64,000 nucleotides of DNA from Arcicella aurantiaca. GTDB lineage: Bacteria; Bacteroidota; Bacteroidia; Cytophagales; Spirosomataceae. A program made the position numbers and the translations under genes. Below are positions 53,437 to 63,135 of this stretch, piece after piece. The notes under the pieces are model-generated. The model saw nothing but the letters and a program-made list of their open reading frames with translations. It had not been told where the DNA came from and searched no databases. Position 1 is the stretch's first letter. The number at the start of each line of letters is the position of its first letter. Location of the stretch: contig NZ_QGGO01000017.1 in the NCBI RefSeq assembly GCF_003148625.1, positions 52,227 through 116,226 of the forward strand. The letters are read 5' to 3'.

Positions 53437-55839
53437 ATGAACTCAAAAGTTATACTAATACTCATTTCGTTGCTTTTTATGGGTAGCGGAATTTTCGCAC
53501 AACAACAGTCTTCTCTGATTCAGATTACCGTAAAAGATTCAAGTGACAACACGCCACTTAAAGATATTGTTATCAAAATTGATTTCAAAAGAGCCAATTT
53601 CTCTTCGAGTGAAAACGGTGTGCATACCTTTTATCTTCCACAAGGTGAATATGGAATTACCATCAGCCATTTGGGCTACAAAACATTCCGAAAAAGAATA
53701 AATGTTAAAAGTTCAACCATAGAATTTTCGGTTAGTTTAATCAATGTTGCCAAAGAATTAGATGAAGTCATTGTCAATAATCAAGGTGGAAGTGGTGGAA
53801 ACGTTTCTCGCCAATTATTAGGTGTAACGCCGTTAAGTATCAAAACCATCAAGAAAATCCCTGCAATGATGGGAGAAACAGACGTTTTGAGAGGTTTACA
53901 AATGCTTCCTGGGGTTACTTCTGTGGGAGAAGCTGCCAACGGTGTTAATATCAGAGGAGGAACAACCGACCAAAATTTAATTCTTTTGGATGATACCCCA
54001 ATTTTTAACCCAACGCATTTATTTGGTTTATTCTCAATTTTCCCTCCAGATGCCACCGCAGGCTTAGATTTATACAAAGGTGGAATTCCGTCTCGCTTTG
54101 GCGGAAGGGTTTCGTCTGTGATTGATATAAGTTTATTGAATCCGTCCTTAGATAAATTTAAAGCGACTGGTGGAATCAGTTTAGTTGCCAATCGTTTGAC
54201 AATAGAACAACCCATCATCAAAGATAAAATGGCTGTTTTAGTTTCGGGGAGAGCTTCGTATAATGATTTCTTCTTCAAATTAGGTCCTCCCAAATTGCAG
54301 AATATCAGAGCTAATTTCTATGATTTGGTAACGAAGGTTTTTTACAGAATGAATGCTAAAAATACTTTAACGTTTTCGGGTTATTTGAGCAATGATTTTT
54401 TCCAAACAGATTTGTTAGGAACAATTAGTAACGTAAACGCAACCAGCACACAATATGCGTATTCAACAAAAAATGCGTCCGTGAAATGGTTTCATTCTTT
54501 CAATTCAAAGCTGAATATTCAGACCTCAGCCATCTTGACAGATTATGAGCCTAAAACGCTTTTACCTGAGTTGAACTCATCAAATACCGTTAATATCGAA
54601 TCTGGAATTGTTTACAAACAGTTAAAATCAAGTCTTAGTTATCAGCCTAACGACAAGCACCATTTTGAAGGAGGAATAAGCTCAATTTTATATTCAATTA
54701 ACCCAGGTAAATTAAATCCAGGAACGTCAAATAGCGTAAATCCGATAACTATTCCAGAAGAAAGAGGCTTAGAATCAAGTATCTTTTTGGAAGATGAAAT
54801 TGCTCTTAATAGACGAGTGAGTTTATCACTTGGACTAAGATATTCGCATTATATGGCTTTGGGGGCTGCCACCGTAAGAAATTACAAACCATCGTTACCG
54901 CTCAATGATATTAATGTAATTGATTCCACAAAATATAAATCAGGAGAGGTTTTTGCTAATTATGGCGGTTTTGAACCTCGAATTTCATTCAAATATTTAC
55001 TAACAGACAATTCGTCGGTAAAGGTTGGATATAGCTTGATGAGACAATATTTACAAGTTGTTTCTAATACCACAACGCCATTGCCAACATCACGTTGGAC
55101 GATGAGTAATAACTATATAAAACCACAAGTAAGTCAGTTAATTTCGGCAGGATATTTTAAAAATTCCGCCAATAATATATACGAATTCTCTTTGGAAGGA
55201 TATTATAGAAGTACCGAAAATGTGCTGGATTTTAAACCCGGAGCTGACTTTGTTTTTCAGCCATTTATTGAAACCCAAACCCTACAAGGCAAAGGAAAAG
55301 CCTACGGTTTGGAGTTGATGGTTAGTAAGAAAAAAGGAGAAATAACGGGTTGGATTAACTATACGTATTCAAGAGCTTTGAATCAAATCAATGCAGGACA
55401 GGGCTTTGGAGAACAAATTAATAGCGGAAATTGGTATGCAACCAACTTCGACCGTCCACATAGTTTTAATGCCACCGTGAGTATATCGCAAGGAGGACAC
55501 CATGAATTTGGGTTTACTTTTGTTTATAATACAGGAAGACCTTTTACAGTGCCAGAAGGATACGTGCAGTATAATGAAGTGAAATATCCGTATTATTTAG
55601 AAAGAAATAACCAGAGAATCAGCGATTATCACAGACTTGATTTTTCATGGACAATCAGAAATCCATCTATGACGAAGAAACGTTGGGAGGGTTCATGGAC
55701 ATTCGGAATTTATAATCTTTATGCCCGTCAAAATGCGTACTCAGTTTATCTAAAATCTGAAAAAACAATTAATGCGTATCAATTAACGATATTTGGTTCT
55801 GCAATTCCGTCATTGACTTATAATTTCAAATTTATGTAA
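53437..55839 (+). CDS. TonB-dependent receptor with carboxypeptidase-like domain (DUF4249 partner)
   Basis: 800 residues from the ATG at 53437, which begins the signal peptide (MNSKVILILISLLFMGSGIFAQ). The frame is open from a TTG at 53386. The regulatory domain (about 25-110) precedes a plug with MMGETDVLRGLQMLPGVTS, NGVNIRGGTTDQNLILLDD and YKGGIPSRFGGRVSSVIDI. A barrel of about 650 residues ends TYNFKFM. This plug type is characteristic of receptors paired with DUF4249 lipoproteins. The ligand is unknown. A perfect hairpin lies between this gene and the convergent response regulator. Confidence 0.92.
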   Translation: MNSKVILILISLLFMGSGIFAQQQSSLIQITVKDSSDNTPLKDIVIKIDFKRANFSSSENGVHTFYLPQGEYGITISHLGYKTFRKRINVKSSTIEFSVSLINVAKELDEVIVNNQGGSGGNVSRQLLGVTPLSIKTIKKIPAMMGETDVLRGLQMLPGVTSVGEAANGVNIRGGTTDQNLILLDDTPIFNPTHLFGLFSIFPPDATAGLDLYKGGIPSRFGGRVSSVIDISLLNPSLDKFKATGGISLVANRLTIEQPIIKDKMAVLVSGRASYNDFFFKLGPPKLQNIRANFYDLVTKVFYRMNAKNTLTFSGYLSNDFFQTDLLGTISNVNATSTQYAYSTKNASVKWFHSFNSKLNIQTSAILTDYEPKTLLPELNSSNTVNIESGIVYKQLKSSLSYQPNDKHHFEGGISSILYSINPGKLNPGTSNSVNPITIPEERGLESSIFLEDEIALNRRVSLSLGLRYSHYMALGAATVRNYKPSLPLNDINVIDSTKYKSGEVFANYGGFEPRISFKYLLTDNSSVKVGYSLMRQYLQVVSNTTTPLPTSRWTMSNNYIKPQVSQLISAGYFKNSANNIYEFSLEGYYRSTENVLDFKPGADFVFQPFIETQTLQGKGKAYGLELMVSKKKGEITGWINYTYSRALNQINAGQGFGEQINSGNWYATNFDRPHSFNATVSISQGGHHEFGFTFVYNTGRPFTVPEGYVQYNEVKYPYYLERNNQRISDYHRLDFSWTIRNPSMTKKRWEGSWTFGIYNLYARQNAYSVYLKSEKTINAYQLTIFGSAIPSLTYNFKFM

Positions 55840-55854
55840 AAATGACCTTCTTGG

Positions 55855-55892
55855 TTTAGATTATCCAACTTTTTAAAGTTGGATAATCTAAA
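55855..55892. terminator. Two-way terminator
   Basis: TTTAGATTATCCAACTTT / AAAGTTGGATAATCTAAA, 18-base perfect stem with a 2-base centre, lying between convergent genes. Confidence 0.85.
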
Positions 55893-55894
55893 AA

Positions 55895-56710
55895 TCACTT
55901 AAAAAAAACGGTCTTTAAATCTAAAGCATTATTGATAATTTCTTCTTTATCCAAAATTTTTGAGTTCATAAATTCGGAAGGAGTGATGTTAAATTGCTTT
56001 TGAAAATTACGAGCAAAATTACTTTGCGAGCTAAAACCAACCATGTAAGACACCTCAAAAATCCGATGATTCCCTTCTGCTAATAATTCCGCTCCCCGTT
56101 TTAGACGGGTAATATTGATTAATTCTATGGGCGTTAATATCGAAATCGCTTTAATTTTTCGATAAAGCGTTATACGACTCATATTCATGATTTGAGCTAA
56201 TTTCTCCACATCCAAATCGGTATCTTCAAGATTTTTATTGATGGTATCATGCAAGGTTTCTAAGAAAGATTCATCGGCTTTGGTATGGGCGATACTCTTA
56301 ATATGCACAAGTGGCGAACTGGCAAAATATTCCCGAATCATGTTACGGTTATTCAATAAACTGGCAATTTGAGCTTGCAAATGTTCCTTTGAAAATGGCT
56401 TTTCGATGTAGGCATCTGCACCTAATTCTAAGCCTTGTACTTTTGATTGAATACTGTTTTTAGCAGTCAATAAAATCACGGGAATGTGCGAATATTCAAA
56501 GTTACTTTTGATTTTTTGGCAAAATTCAAACCCATCCATTACGGGCATCATCACATCACTAACAATCAATTGAACGGTTTCTTTATCAAGTACTTCGAGG
56601 GCTTCTGTGCCATTTTCAGCTTTCAAAATGGTATATTTTTGCCTGAGCATTCTTTCTAAAAAATCCAGAATCTCGTCGTTATCATCTACAAGTAAAATGG
56701 TTGGTAACAT
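55895..56710 (-). CDS. Response regulator with AraC-type DNA-binding domain
   Basis: 271 residues. A receiver domain (about 1-120) has the acidic pair Asp9-Asp10, the phosphorylated Asp52 in LIVSDVMMPVMDG and the Lys in YIEKPFSKEH. A C-terminal AraC double HTH follows (about 160-255: LDVEKLAQIMNMSRITLYRKIKAISILTPIELINITRLKRGAELL and VSYMVGFSSQSNFARNFQKQFN). In most Bacteroidota hybrid two-component systems these domains are fused to the kinase. Here they form a separate protein 40 bases downstream of the kinase gene in the same operon. Its likely targets are the 33-base elements at 59978 and 63103. Confidence 0.94.
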   Translation of the reverse strand: MLPTILLVDDNDEILDFLERMLRQKYTILKAENGTEALEVLDKETVQLIVSDVMMPVMDGFEFCQKIKSNFEYSHIPVILLTAKNSIQSKVQGLELGADAYIEKPFSKEHLQAQIASLLNNRNMIREYFASSPLVHIKSIAHTKADESFLETLHDTINKNLEDTDLDVEKLAQIMNMSRITLYRKIKAISILTPIELINITRLKRGAELLAEGNHRIFEVSYMVGFSSQSNFARNFQKQFNITPSEFMNSKILDKEEIINNALDLKTVFFK

Positions 56711-56750
56711 AATTTTTCGATAGTTTTTGGTTTCAAAAGTAATGGTATTT

Positions 56751-59700
56751 CTAAAATAGATGATTTTGCGAATGGTTTACGATAATTCTATCTTGATTAA
56801 TTGGTAGAATCAGTACAAAAACGATAGAATCATCTGTGGTTGCTTTTAGGTACAAATCGCCATTTAACAAATGCGTCAGTGAACGTGCTAAAGCCAAACC
56901 AATGCCTGTTCCTTCTTGTTTTGCTTCTTTTAATCTATAAAATGGCTCAAAAATCTTCTCTTTTTTCTCTAAAGGAATTTTTAGTCCATCATTCTCAAAT
57001 TCAATGGTATAATTGATGGCATCTTCTGTAATGGGCAAAACTCTAATAGCCACTTTCTTCAAAGCAAATTTGATAGCGTTGTTGAAAAGATTGCTGAAAA
57101 TTTTATTGAGAGCTTCTTCATCAACAAAAGCATAAATGTCTTCTTGGAGATACTCAATGGTATATTCAAGTTTTCTTTTTTTGGCAAGTGGCGAAAAATT
57201 CTGATATGATTCTTTCAGTAAATGAGAAACATTCAGTCGGTTAAAATCAATGCTAAAACTGTTGGTTTCAACTTTTCTAAAATCCAGAATTTGTGATACA
57301 AGCAGAATGAGCCGATTGGTATTTCTGTCCATCAAAACTATGTCCTCTTTTATTTCTGGAATGTCATCTACTTGTTCTAATAAATTTTCAATTGGTCCTT
57401 TTATGAGGGTCAAAGGAGTTCTGATTTCATGAGCCAAATTGGTAAAAAAGTCAATTTTAGCTTCGTAAACTTCTTTCTCTTTTCGGTCTTGAATAATAAT
57501 ATGATAACTCACAAACACATTATAAACAATGGCGATAAAAATAATTGAATATAAAATGTATGCTCCTAAAGTTGCCCACCAAGGCGATAAAATGGTGATA
57601 ACTAATTGTTTTTCAGCAGGGGTATGGCTACCGTTAATGGAAGCTTTTAGCTTGAATATATATTTCCCTGGAGAAAGATTGGTAAAATAGACTTTACGAT
57701 TGGGTTTAATTTCTGTCCATTCTTTATCCAAACCTTTCATAAAATAGCTGAAAGAGGTCATTTCGGGAGAATAATAACTCAAAACGGTGAAGTCAATACT
57801 GAATGAAGATTTATCGTGTGGTAACGTAATTTCATCGGTATAAATGATTGACTTTGGTAAAAACGAATTTTTATCCCCGATGATTTGCTCCTTATTTTCT
57901 ACTCTGAAATCAGTAATATAAATGGGTGCTTTCACAATTGCCTGTAAAACATTTTGTGGGTCAAAAGTGACCATTCCTTTAATACTTCCAAAATATATTC
58001 TGCCGTTTTGGTCTTTATACCCTGAATTGTAGTTAAACTGGTCGCTCAATAAACCGTTATCTATGGTATAAGTAATAATCTGTTTGCTAAAAGGATTATA
58101 ATTGGCTAATCCACGAGAGGTCGCTATCCAAAAAGTTTTATTGTTATCTTCCAAAACCTTCAAAACAAAATTGCTTGGAAGCCCATCTTTCATCGTCAGT
58201 GAAGTTATCTTTTTACGGTCTTTATCTAATTTACAAACGCCACCACCTTCTGTTGCAAACCACAAATTTTCTTGGCTATCTTCAAGAATACCATTAATAT
58301 CGTTATTGGTTAATGAATGTGGTTTTTTAGGGTCGTTATAATAATGACATCTTTGCTTGTTAGTGGGGTTATATGAAAACACCCCTGTATTTGTTCCAAT
58401 CCACAAAAGCCCCTTTTTATCTTCAAATACAGAGGTTGTAAAGTTGGTATAGGGTATTTCTTGGGCTAATTCAAAACCATCTACTTTAGGATTGTACTTT
58501 GACAATGTGCGAGCCGTTGCCACGAAAATCTCTCCAGCCTTGTTTTGGTAAATATTCATAATAAAGTTACTCTTTAAATCATATTTTCCTAAGCCTGCAT
58601 TATAGTGCTTTCTAATTTTTCCCGTTTTGATGTCCATGATATCGAGTCCATGTTCAAAAGTTCCAATCCATAAATCATTGCCAACATTTAGTAAGCCCTG
58701 TATATTGGTATAAGCAATACTGTATTTGCCCGCATTGGGGATAAATTGGGTGATTATTCCTGTTTTTGGGTTCAATTTATTCAAACCTGCATCTTCTGTT
58801 CCTATCCAAATATTCCCAAATTTATCTGGACAAATTTCTCTGATAACATTGCCACTCAGGGCTTTAGATGAATTATCGGCAAAGTATTTTTCAAATAATG
58901 AATTACGTTTAGAATAATAATTAACGCCGCCAAAGAATGTTCCTGCCCAAATACCGCCTTCATTGTCTTTACAAAGTGAATAAACGGCATTATCGGTTAA
59001 TGAAAATGGGTCGAGGAATTTTTTGGTGATATTGGTAAATTGATGCGTTTGTGTATTGAGAATGAAAATGCCAGATTCGGTAGCGAGCCAAAGTTCATTT
59101 GGGAAAAATGGTTTTATATCACGAACGTGGATAACATTGTTTGATTTGCTATAAATTAAAACGTCTTCGTAAGTACCGCTTGGAATATGAAATTTCTTTA
59201 AACCTTGATTGACCGTACCGACGTAAATGGTTTCTGTTCCCAAACAAAAAATCGTCTGAATCAATTTTGAAGGCACTTTTCCCGAATGTGCAAAAACATC
59301 ATATTTCTGGAAACTTTGTGTCTGATGATTAAATTTTTGAATAAAACCATCTCGTGTTCCCACCCAAATTTGTCCATTTTCGTCCATTGAAAGTGAGGAG
59401 GCTGGGAAGTATTTTGCCATCGGAAATTCGACCAATTTTTTAGTCTTAAAATTATATCTCCACAAGGTAAAAGCTGAAATAAACCAAATTTGATTGTTGT
59501 TATCTATCTGAATATACTTCACTTCTTTGAGGGTATCTATCAGCGGAATGAGCTTTTCATTTTCATAATCGAAGTAGAATAAACCCTTAGAACTGCCCAC
59601 CCACAAAGTTCCCTTTTTATCAGGAGAAATGCAGTAAATTAAATCTGTATGAAATGAATATTTAGGATTTTCAGTCTTATAAGTTTTGAAATGATAGCCA

Positions 59701-59903
59701 TCAAAACGGTTTAAACCATCTTTTGTTCCAAACCACATAAATCCCTTTTTATCTTGCGTACTGCAATAAATGGCATTATTTGACAGACCGTTTTCTACCT
59801 GATAATGCCTAAAAAAGTAGGGCTGAGCCATCGCTTTTAAAGTACAAAATAGAACAATGATAAAGGCTTTCGTTAGCAATGAAATATGTTGATATTTTTT
59901 CAA
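56751..59903 (-). CDS. Sensor histidine kinase with two-component regulator propeller
   Basis: 1050 residues: signal peptide (1-26), periplasmic double propeller of Reg_prop repeats (about 35-690: GLSNNAIYCSTQDKKGFMWFGTKDGLNRFDG, LWIGTFEHGLDI), Y_Y_Y domain (about 690-770: KGLDKEWTEIKPNRKVYFTNLSPGKYIFKLKA), one membrane helix (about 776-798), HisKA with His825 (FFTNLAHEIRTPLTLIKG) and HATPase (N-box NLFNNAIKF near 938, GTGIGLALA at 998). It lacks the receiver and HTH that would follow in a full hybrid kinase. These are supplied by the next gene. It probably senses a sugar or breakdown product and controls the divergent DUF4965 enzyme. Confidence 0.93.
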   Translation of the reverse strand: MKKYQHISLLTKAFIIVLFCTLKAMAQPYFFRHYQVENGLSNNAIYCSTQDKKGFMWFGTKDGLNRFDGYHFKTYKTENPKYSFHTDLIYCISPDKKGTLWVGSSKGLFYFDYENEKLIPLIDTLKEVKYIQIDNNNQIWFISAFTLWRYNFKTKKLVEFPMAKYFPASSLSMDENGQIWVGTRDGFIQKFNHQTQSFQKYDVFAHSGKVPSKLIQTIFCLGTETIYVGTVNQGLKKFHIPSGTYEDVLIYSKSNNVIHVRDIKPFFPNELWLATESGIFILNTQTHQFTNITKKFLDPFSLTDNAVYSLCKDNEGGIWAGTFFGGVNYYSKRNSLFEKYFADNSSKALSGNVIREICPDKFGNIWIGTEDAGLNKLNPKTGIITQFIPNAGKYSIAYTNIQGLLNVGNDLWIGTFEHGLDIMDIKTGKIRKHYNAGLGKYDLKSNFIMNIYQNKAGEIFVATARTLSKYNPKVDGFELAQEIPYTNFTTSVFEDKKGLLWIGTNTGVFSYNPTNKQRCHYYNDPKKPHSLTNNDINGILEDSQENLWFATEGGGVCKLDKDRKKITSLTMKDGLPSNFVLKVLEDNNKTFWIATSRGLANYNPFSKQIITYTIDNGLLSDQFNYNSGYKDQNGRIYFGSIKGMVTFDPQNVLQAIVKAPIYITDFRVENKEQIIGDKNSFLPKSIIYTDEITLPHDKSSFSIDFTVLSYYSPEMTSFSYFMKGLDKEWTEIKPNRKVYFTNLSPGKYIFKLKASINGSHTPAEKQLVITILSPWWATLGAYILYSIIFIAIVYNVFVSYHIIIQDRKEKEVYEAKIDFFTNLAHEIRTPLTLIKGPIENLLEQVDDIPEIKEDIVLMDRNTNRLILLVSQILDFRKVETNSFSIDFNRLNVSHLLKESYQNFSPLAKKRKLEYTIEYLQEDIYAFVDEEALNKIFSNLFNNAIKFALKKVAIRVLPITEDAINYTIEFENDGLKIPLEKKEKIFEPFYRLKEAKQEGTGIGLALARSLTHLLNGDLYLKATTDDSIVFVLILPINQDRIIVNHSQNHLF

Positions 59904-60222
59904 AAGTCTGTTGGTGGATTTGGTTGATAGTGGAGTGAAAATTGTGTCATAAAGTTAAGATAATATTACTCAACCGAGATAAAATGAAACAATATGTGGA
60001 AATAATGATAATTTTTGAATCATTTGGCAAGAAATGAAAGCATAATTTTGTGATGTATTCTGATAATGATTAAAAGTCAAAATAAAAATATAACTCTTTT
60101 TGAGTCAAAATTTAGTAAAAGTTTAAGTAATAAAGATTGGGTATAGTGAAAGAAGGTGGGGTTAGCCTTAGCCCCACATTTCTTAAATTTTATCGTAATA
60201 ATCAGCATTTAATAATCAAAAA
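59904..60222. other. Divergent regulatory region of kinase and DUF4965 genes
   Basis: 319 AT-rich bases containing the operator-like element at 59978-60010, a -7 box TAATTTTG at 60043-60050 (TTTG 16 bases upstream), and a leader hairpin GTGGGGTTA / TAGCCCCAC at 60156-60177, 45 bases before the ATG. The predicted leader of the DUF4965 transcript is about 165 bases. Confidence 0.6.
59978..60010 (+). promoter_or_regulatory. Putative response-regulator operator, copy 1
   Basis: A 33-base element: GATAAAATGAAACA, a variable centre, then GAAATAATGATA. It is identical at 30 of 33 positions to 63103-63135. In both places the last base is 33 bases before the first base of a TAATTTTG box, as expected for an activator binding just upstream of RNA polymerase. 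An adjacent AATATTACT block is also shared, at a different distance. Confidence 0.65.
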
Positions 60223-62673
60223 ATGAAAAAAATATTTTTAGTAGCACTTATTTTGTCTCAAGTAGCGTACTTCTCTTTTTCCCAAAATACACAAGCTCCC
60301 GCTTTTCCTCTTATCACCCATGACCCTTATTTCAGCATCTGGTCAACGTCCGACAAACTTAATGACTCTCCCACAAAACATTGGTCTGGCACTGACCATT
60401 CTTTAATGGGAATGCTAAAAGTAGATGGAACAATTTACCGTTTTATGGGTGCCAAAAGCATTGGATACAAAAATATATTACCCGCAGGTGATGACGTAAA
60501 TTATGCCGCAAAATATACCGAAACAGAACCTTCAAGCGACTGGAAAAATCCAAGTTTTGATGATGCTAATTGGCAAAATGGCGTTGCTCCTTTCGGAAAT
60601 AGAGAGGGCGTTTCTAAAACTTTATGGAAATCTAAAAATATTTGGATGCGTCGTGAATTTACACTCGACAACCTCAATTTTAAAGACCCACTCCTAAAAC
60701 TACAACACGATGATATTGTAAAAGTGTATCTCAACGGTGATTTAATTTATGATGCAGGTTGTTGTGCAGGAAAATATCTCTATTTACCGCTGACAAATGA
60801 GGTAAAAAGTAAATTGAAAAAAGGAAAAAATGTTTTTGCCATTCATGTTATCAATACAGGTGGTGAAGCATTATTAGATGTTGGCATTGTGGAGAAAAAT
60901 ATTCCTGTTTCAGATACTAAAATACAAATGGCAGAGCAGAAAAGTGTGAAACTGAATGCTACGCAAACGCTTTATGAATTTGCCTGTGGAAAAGTGAATT
61001 TATCCTTAACTTTTACTTCTCCGTTGTTGATAAACGACCTTGATATTATGGCTCGTCCAGTGTCGTATATTAGTGCTAAAGTAAAATCAAATGATGGAGC
61101 ATCTCACGCTGTTCAATTGTATTTGGGGGCTTCAACTGATATTGCTACCAATCACGATTCGCAACCAATATCGGCTCAAAAATATACCAATAATAATTTG
61201 AGCATTTTGAAAGCTGGAACTACTGAGCAACCAATTTTAAAGAAAAAAGGAGACGACCTCCGCATTGATTGGGGATATATGTACGTAGCAACGCCAACTT
61301 CTGCAAACGTAAAGCAATCAATTTCTACGAATGACGTTCAGAATCCTTTTCAAACAGAAATATCTGACGTTTCAACAGGTAAACGCTTGATGTTGAATAC
61401 GATAGCTGATATGGGTAAAGTGGCAAGTACTTCGAAAGAACAGGTCATTATGCTTGCTTATGACGATTTATATGCTATTCAATATTTCGGAACGAACCTT
61501 CTTCCTTGGTGGAAAGAGAATGGGTCAACCATTGAGCAACAACTAACTTTAGCGTCAAAAGATTATTCTACAATCGTTAAAAAATGTGAAGTAATCAACC
61601 AAACAATTTATAATGATGCCTTGAAAGTTGGTGGAGAAAAATACGCAAAACTATGTGAATTGGCTTATCGTCAAAGTATCTCAGCTCATAAATTAGTGAA
61701 AAGTCCACAAGGTGAAATCTTGTTCCTTTCAAAAGAAAATTTTAGTAATGGCTCTATCAATACCGTAGATGTAACCTATCCGTCAGCACCTCTATTCCTA
61801 ATTTACAATCCTGATTTAATGAAAGGAATGTTGAATGGAATATTTTATTACAGTGAAAGTGGAAAATGGGCAAAACCATTTCCTGCCCACGACTTAGGTA
61901 CGTATCCGCTTGCCAATGGACAAACCTACGGCGAAGATATGCCTGTGGAAGAATGTGGAAACATGATGATTTTGGCGGCAGCAATTTGTAAAGCTGAAGG
62001 CAATAATAACTATGCTAAAAAACATTGGAAAACGATGAATATTTGGGCGGATTTCTTAGCAAAAGATGGTTTTGACCCTGCCAATCAGCTTTGCACGGAT
62101 GATTTTGCAGGTCACCTTGCCCGTAATATTAACCTTTCAGCAAAAGCAATTGTAGCTCTTGAAACTTATACACAATTGGCAAAAGAATTAGGCGAAACGG
62201 CAACGTATCAAAAGTATGATGCTATCACAAAAGGGTTTGTGTCTAAGTGGATAGAAATGGCAAAAGATGGCGACCATTACGCCTTGACTTTCGATAAAAA
62301 AGGAACGTGGAGTCAGAAGTATAATTTGGTTTGGGATAAAGTAATGAATCTTAATTATTTCCCGAAAGAAGTATTTGAAACGGAGATTAAATATTACTTA
62401 ACCAAACAAAATGAATTTGGTTTGCCACTTGATAGCCGTGCTACATATACAAAATCTGATTGGGTAATTTGGACTTCAGTCTTAGCTAATAATCCTCAAG
62501 ATTTTAACGCATTTATTAACCCGATGTACACTTATGCCACTAAAACGTCATCAAGAGTTCCCATTAGCGACTGGCATGAGACAAAGACAGGTAAAATGGT
62601 TGGTTTTCAGGCAAGAAGTGTTGTAGGAGGCTATTTTATGAAAGTTTTAGAACAAAAATTTAAAAATAAATAA
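60223..62673 (+). CDS. Secreted DUF4965/glutaminase-family enzyme with inserted jelly-roll domain
   Basis: 816 residues with a signal peptide (1-20, ending SFSQ). The N-terminal DUF4964/5127 part (PLITHDPYFSIWSTSDKLNDSPTKHWSG) is interrupted by a GH2-like sugar-binding jelly roll (about 90-225: SDWKNPSFDDANWQNGVAPFG, TLWKSKNIWMRREF, VKVYLNGDLIYDAG). The DUF5127 domain then continues, and the C-terminal (alpha/alpha)6 DUF4965/DUF1793 domain is complete (SAHKLVKSPQGEILFLSKENFSNGSI, PAHDLGTYPLANGQTYGEDMPVEECGNMMILAA, TDDFAGHLARNINLSAKAI). Annotated relatives are called glutaminase A but many sit in sugar-use loci. The real substrate is unknown. It is likely controlled by the neighbouring two-component system. 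Confidence 0.88.
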   Translation: MKKIFLVALILSQVAYFSFSQNTQAPAFPLITHDPYFSIWSTSDKLNDSPTKHWSGTDHSLMGMLKVDGTIYRFMGAKSIGYKNILPAGDDVNYAAKYTETEPSSDWKNPSFDDANWQNGVAPFGNREGVSKTLWKSKNIWMRREFTLDNLNFKDPLLKLQHDDIVKVYLNGDLIYDAGCCAGKYLYLPLTNEVKSKLKKGKNVFAIHVINTGGEALLDVGIVEKNIPVSDTKIQMAEQKSVKLNATQTLYEFACGKVNLSLTFTSPLLINDLDIMARPVSYISAKVKSNDGASHAVQLYLGASTDIATNHDSQPISAQKYTNNNLSILKAGTTEQPILKKKGDDLRIDWGYMYVATPTSANVKQSISTNDVQNPFQTEISDVSTGKRLMLNTIADMGKVASTSKEQVIMLAYDDLYAIQYFGTNLLPWWKENGSTIEQQLTLASKDYSTIVKKCEVINQTIYNDALKVGGEKYAKLCELAYRQSISAHKLVKSPQGEILFLSKENFSNGSINTVDVTYPSAPLFLIYNPDLMKGMLNGIFYYSESGKWAKPFPAHDLGTYPLANGQTYGEDMPVEECGNMMILAAAICKAEGNNNYAKKHWKTMNIWADFLAKDGFDPANQLCTDDFAGHLARNINLSAKAIVALETYTQLAKELGETATYQKYDAITKGFVSKWIEMAKDGDHYALTFDKKGTWSQKYNLVWDKVMNLNYFPKEVFETEIKYYLTKQNEFGLPLDSRATYTKSDWVIWTSVLANNPQDFNAFINPMYTYATKTSSRVPISDWHETKTGKMVGFQARSVVGGYFMKVLEQKFKNK

Positions 62674-62719
62674 TCCTTAAAACAGGAATTTTACCAATAA
62701 TTTATAGTTCCCCAATAAT

Positions 62720-62759
62720 AACCACTGATGGAGATAACTCACTATCAGTGGTTTTTTTT
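62720..62759 (+). terminator. Terminator of the DUF4965 gene
   Basis: AACCACTGAT / ATCAGTGGTT, 10-base stem with 14-base loop and then T7. Confidence 0.85.
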
Positions 62760-62855
62760 AGGAGTTATTTTGAGAGACAAGGTTTTATTAAAGCCCTTTT
62801 CAATATAAGTAAAAAGAACAAATTAATTGATAATATAAATGTTGTCATCATGACG

Positions 62856-62916
62856 TAGGGGCGTATAGCATACGCCCACATCTCGACCTTTTGGGCGTAT
62901 GCTATACACCCCTACA
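62856..62916. repeat. Palindromic repeat, second GTAGGGGCGTATAGCATACGCC copy
   Basis: Arms 62856-62879 and 62893-62916 pair at 23 of 24 positions. The core GGCGTATAGCATACGCC is the same as at 28326-28348. The start GTAGGGGCGTAT also resembles the ilvB-ilvN palindrome (2657). Confidence 0.85.
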
Positions 62917-63102
62917 CAATATCAATTTATTTATTCCAAATGCTTATGAAGTTGGAAGTTGGAATGAAATGGATACACCAATTCAATTAGTCTTGAAACT
63001 TACTATTAATCAAACACATATCAATTTTCAACGGATACTTAGTTATTCTCTAAAGCGTCATTTTGACACATTTTTGAAATATTACTTTAATTACCGATGC
63101 TT

Positions 63103-63135
63103 GATAAAATGAAACATTTTGTTGAAATAATGATA
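63103..63135 (+). promoter_or_regulatory. Putative response-regulator operator, copy 2
   Basis: The same 33-base element as 59978-60010 with three substitutions. A TAATTTTG box follows at 63168-63175, again 33 bases from the end of the element. No -33 TTTG is present, so this promoter would need an activator. There is no intact gene downstream inside the window. Confidence 0.6.

Noticed and set aside
62891..63112. 73-codon frame downstream of the DUF4965 gene
   Set aside because: It starts inside the GTAG palindrome, ends over the second operator, and its composition is not protein-like for a Bacteroidota gene.
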